Shown piece by piece: positions 7,104 through 10,780 of a stretch of 10,780 nt of DNA. Location of the stretch: assembly GCA_003024985.2 (NCBI GenBank), contig PXIH01S0011139.1, one strand, 5' to 3'. The notes under the pieces are model-generated. The model saw only the letters and a list, made by a program, of their open reading frames with translations. It made no database searches and was not told where the DNA came from. The stretch comes from Euperipatoides rowelli (Eukaryota; Onychophora; Udeonychophora; Euonychophora; Peripatopsidae). The translations under genes were made by a program, and so were the position numbers. Position 1 is the stretch's first letter; each line of letters starts with the position of its first letter.

Positions 7104-8428
7104 ACTAGTTTATTTTTTTTTAGCCTTTGTTTAAAAGAAATGCAAACAATATTGTGAGTTGTTTATTTATTTTGAACATCAGGAAGGGAATAAAGACCTA
7201 AGTTTAGAGCTTAATTAATTTAATAAAGCAAATAATGAATTTTTGTTAAATTATTATTTCTCTATTGGTGTTGGGAAAAGGAAGGGGGGGGGGGTTGCAG
7301 TAACGCAACCACACCCATATTATTATTATTTTTTTTTTTTTACAAGTAAATTTTAAATATGCCTGCTACTTTGGCTAAGTTCATAGTTACTGTAACTAAA
7401 GGCACATGACATACAGTATCAAAAAAAAAAAACAATAAAATAAAGGTATAGCCTATGTGTGACTATCTGATAAATTTTTTAAAAAATTGTTGAATCAGAA
7501 TGTTGAAGGGGGGTCGATATAATTTTAATTTTTTTAAGTCTCTATAATCATTCGACAAAATTGTATAGATTATTTTGTTTAACTTTTACAATATTTGTTT
7601 TTTTTCTTTGAATAAAATAAAATTACTATTTTCTACATATGCAAAATTGGACATTTTATTAAATCAACGAGTCAATGACGCATATAATACTGTATTCTAG
7701 ACCTATTAATTGCAACTTTTACCTTTGCATATCTAAATTCTACATTTAATGTAGAATGTTAAAAATATACAAGTTTTAAAAAAAATAAACGCTTAGTCAT
7801 TTTAAAATAAAAGGGTAATGAATTTTGAAATTAATAATGAAAGATTTTCTTTTTCAAATTACTGACACTAGAGGGAGCGTTAAAACCAATATTTTAAAAT
7901 AATATTTTTAACTCTATTTCACTATAATATGGTAATTATTATAATGGTAGTACCTTATTTTTTTTTTTTTATTTGACGCAAATAAAGTAAAAAAATATAC
8001 TATGAATATTTAACAGTTACCGTAATTATATATTGAAAATACCTATAGGCCTAGTAACTAATTTTTAGGCTTAACATTTTATTTTGAGTTTTATTACATC
8101 AAAATTAATTAATTATTACAGTAGAAATGTTTTGATTTGTTGGGAAGATGTCCCCTAATTTAAAAAACAGCCCCTAATTAGTTCAGGAAATTATTTCCAT
8201 TTATTTCTTAGCAAGAACGAATATTCTTAAGCCCACCAGATGTTTAAAAAAAAAACTAAATAACATTGCAATGATTAAATTTATTTATAGCGTTCAAACC
8301 ATAGATTCAAATGAACACAAATTAAATACATCTCTTGTGTAAAAAAAAAAATGATAGTAACAATATACATCTATATAGGCTACAGTATGATTGACAAATC
8401 TAAATGTTCATGAATTTGAATAAAATCC
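7104..8428. other. AT-rich non-coding stretch
   Basis: No supportable gene in 1.3 kb. Notable items are a G11 run at 7284-7294, a T-rich microsatellite-like TATTATTATT-T(n) at 7318-7341, a hairpin at 7737-7757, and CACTAGAGGGAGCG near 7866, which resembles short words common in dispersed repeats of many animals. CCCCTAATT occurs twice near 8152-8180. Confidence 0.6.
7737..7757. repeat. Hairpin ATTCTACAT-TTA-ATGTAGAAT
   Basis: Perfect 9-bp stem with a 3-base loop. Confidence 0.75.
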
Positions 8429-8465
8429 TTCCCCAAGTCACAAGTGGATGTGTATTTTATTTACA
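8429..8465 (+). repeat. 37-bp exact repeat, copy 2 (outside hAT)
   Basis: Identical to 6699-6735 in the same orientation, 1,730 bases downstream. The flanks differ immediately (AATCC before and ATGTA after here; GGTAT before and TCCTG after in the other copy). Confidence 0.95.
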
Positions 8466-8581
8466 ATGTATTGATCTAATAATAATTTTTATTATAGAAT
8501 AAGCTTGAATTACGGTACAGTAGTATAAAAACAAATTCTCAAGAGAAAAAGATTGATAATATATTAATTACATAGAATTGG

Positions 8582-8923
8582 TCAAATTATATCAATCAAG
8601 GAAGGAACAACAAATTTTTGATATTTGTTCTTATAAAATTCTTTAAAAATGTTAGATCCTTTAGTTTGGTCTAAAAAGACTTCTCTGGATTTAATTAATG
8701 GTTGATGATGATGATTAGGTGAGATTAAAATTGAGTTATGATCCGATGATGATAGTGGGGCAGTTATTGTGGTGGAGTATAAAGTTGAACCACTATAAAA
8801 ACATTTATCTAAGGTATTATCATACCTGGTAGGTTTCAATACTATTTGTTTAAAGAGTTTATTATTCATTATACTGTTTAGATTTAAATAGTTAAAGTGA
8901 ATATTTTTAATGTTAATCTTTGA
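8582..8923 (-). pseudogene. Endonuclease-domain fragment of a non-LTR (LINE) retrotransposon
   Basis: The minus-strand frame is open from 8923 down to a TGA at 8582-8584. Counting from the ATG at 8869, it contains KQIVLKPTRYDNTLD (residues 7-21) and APLSSSDHNSIL (37-48). PTR..N.LD followed about 20 residues later by SDHN is the signature of the C-terminal part of the apurinic-type endonuclease in CR1/L2/Jockey-type LINEs, the SDH being catalytic. Upstream of the ATG the frame reads HFNYLNLN, resembling a decayed form of the GDFN motif that precedes PTR in these proteins. The spacing is shorter than usual, suggesting a small internal deletion. The frame ends about 50 residues after SDHN, and no reverse transcriptase follows toward 8430. 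This is therefore a short, dead internal fragment rather than a typical 5'-truncated copy. In life the domain nicks target DNA to prime reverse transcription. Family-level placement is uncertain. Confidence 0.75.
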
Positions 8924-8944
8924 TTATTGTTAGCCTACTACTAC

Positions 8945-9058
<114 letters not shown>

Positions 9059-10780
9059 CCACTACAATTAGTTTAGCTGTTGAAATTGATGACATAACAT
9101 TGTAAAATTTTACCAAAGAAGACATCTACAGTAGGCCTACTTCATTTTAACCGATTCAGTTTTTTTTTCTGATCATAATTAAATATTTATACTTAATGTT
9201 AAATGAACACAAAAGATGTTCCAAATGTTGTCTATATTTGAAAATGAATTTCTCTGTATGTTATTAACCTAATGCAAGCTTTTAGAATTTCATGAGCTAA
9301 ATATTTTTAAGGTTTTGTATTCACTTAAGTTTTGTAATTATTCTTTATTAAATATAAAAAAGAAATGATTCATGTAGACACTTTATTTTTTTTAGATATT
9401 TGATTACCTCCAGAGGTCATAAATCCTACCTGACATTGTGGGTATAGGAAAAAATTAGACCCTGGTGGCATAATGATACAGGATATTTAGATCATGCTTG
9501 CCATCTTGGTAAGTAGACTGTGAATAGTCTACATTAATTAATTTTTTTAAGCAATTACACTACAAAAGCCTACTGTATATCCCAAACCTAATACAGTAGT
9601 TATTATCAATAATCTGAATACAGTGAATAAGGTAATCCATTTTCTATTCGACCAATTACGGTATGTTACTTATAGGAATAAAAAATTGTACTCCAAGAAA
9701 TATCTTAAATTAATCCCCTTCAGGCAATTCTAGTTTAATGTACACTTTTTATGACAGCCATTTATTATTATAAACAATATCGGACATTACAAGTAGAACG
9801 ATCTAAGTCATGGTAGCCATGGTTGGCTACTCTATTTGCGTCCACAATTTTTTTTCAAAATCACCAAAATAAAAGCAAACAAATTTTTCACCATGTTTTT
9901 ATTTATTTGCTAAAATTTGATAAAAAAAATTAAAATATTCTTAAATTTTTTTTTGTTTTTTTTTGTTTTGAAATCAACATTTGCAACATGCTGGTAGCCA
10001 TTTCTGTAAATAAGGTGATGGTCAGGTTGGACAACAAGGTTCTAGTATCTAAATAACCTATTAACACAAGATTGGTGGCTCTAAACACAGAGAATGCTAG
10101 AGCTGGAATGAGTTTATGGTAGAAGAGGAATAGGGATACATCATCCTTGCCTCTTTTTTCAGTGTTACACTACATTATTGTAATGCAAAAGTATAATATG
10201 ATTTCAACAGCCCAATTATTTGTTATAATTTGATTAAGCCTAGCAATGGAGCAAGAGGGCAAGAAAGATGAATGTAGCCCATTGGAATTTTTTGTTGCTG
10301 TTGTTTGCTTGTATTCATTAAATTGCAGAATACAAATGATTAATTTTTATCTTTTATTTTGCTTTGTTTTATATTTTTAATTAGTGCATTAACAAGTAGC
10401 CTATTATATATTTTGTCAATTAAGAAGACAGAGTTAAGATTAGCTACATTATGAACGATATTAATTTGTATGTGGATTAGCCAGAATAGTTTTTGTAATG
10501 TACGCTAAGAATAAAATTCCAGATCTAGTAATCAAATTAGTCTATAGCTAATATTAAATTTTTTTTAAATACAGATAGAACTGGTGATGATCCAAGCCAA
10601 GACATTTTTAATTGAGAGTTTTATCCCTATGAAACAACCAGAGCATAAATAATGCAATGATGGAATCAAATTCTTCATTAAACTTATAGTACAGGCATTT
10701 TATGAAAAATAGGTAAGGGACCTCACACAAATTGCAACAGAAAATCTACCAACTGTTTATTAATCATAAAAGTGTCCTCT
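9059..10780. other. AT-rich stretch without a recognisable gene
   Basis: No frame gives a protein I recognise. Three spots have splice-like signals. One is TTTATTTTTTTTAG (9382-9395) with TTG|GTAAGT (9506-9514) bounding 113 bases. The second is CCTTGCCTCTTTTTTCAG ending at 10162 on the plus strand. The third is CACCTTATTTACAG on the minus strand, just before an AAATGGCTACCAGC start-like sequence near 9990-10003. None leads into a sustained open frame. A T-rich, TTTTG-type low-complexity patch occupies about 9946-9970. Confidence 0.5.
9813..9830. repeat. Hairpin GTAGCCA-TGGT-TGGCTAC
   Basis: Perfect 7-bp stem, 4-base loop. The overlapping word TGGTAGCCAT recurs at 9992-10001. Confidence 0.7.

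Noticed and set aside
10145-10230. Strong acceptor CCTTGCCTCTTTTTTCAG as the start of a plus-strand exon
   Set aside because: Downstream frames hit stops within 7-22 codons, with no coding-like composition or donor.

Overview
This is an AT-rich eukaryotic, almost certainly animal, intergenic or intronic window. By eye it is roughly 70% A+T, with many long A/T homopolymers. No long open frame is present, and no rRNA or tRNA gene is visible. Palindromic words such as TAGGCCTA and TACNGTA recur. I associate TAGGCCTA-rich, AT-rich DNA with marine animals (echinoderms, lower chordates, some fishes), but that is impression, not a taxonomic assignment. Two single ambiguous bases (4439, 6441) mark it as assembled draft sequence.

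Layout: (1) Bases 1-54 look like the edge of a piggyBac-type transposon, cut by the window start and ending at a TTAA (55-58). (2) Bases 59-1037 hold no recognisable gene and may be the 3' untranslated region of a minus-strand gene. (3) Around 1038-1175 on the minus strand is the best candidate for a host coding exon: a 45-residue C-terminal tail ending in TAG, preceded by a splice-acceptor-like site. I do not recognise the protein. (4) 1176-3893 is AT-rich non-coding DNA with homopolymers. (5) 3902-7095 is a complete 3,194-bp hAT-superfamily DNA transposon, with matching terminal inverted repeats and an exact 8-bp target duplication (ATCTAAAC). It encodes no transposase I can find. Its interior is composite: a duplicated AGCCCGTC motif, hairpins, a CCAAT/TATA promoter-like stretch, a 44-bp minisatellite, a degenerate TTTTGTTG repeat and a C-rich hairpin block. 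(6) 7104-8428 is non-coding. (7) 8429-8465 is an exact 37-bp copy of a piece of the hAT interior. (8) 8582-8923 (minus) is a broken LINE endonuclease fragment carrying PTR...LD and SDHN signatures. (9) 8945-9058 is a perfect 38-unit TAT microsatellite. (10) 9059-10780 has no recognisable gene, though a few splice-like sites occur near 9380-9510 and 10160.

No multi-gene system or pathway is visible. The most informative content is the transposon boundaries, the unusual hAT interior, the 37-bp duplication across the hAT boundary, and the possible terminal exon at 1038-1175.
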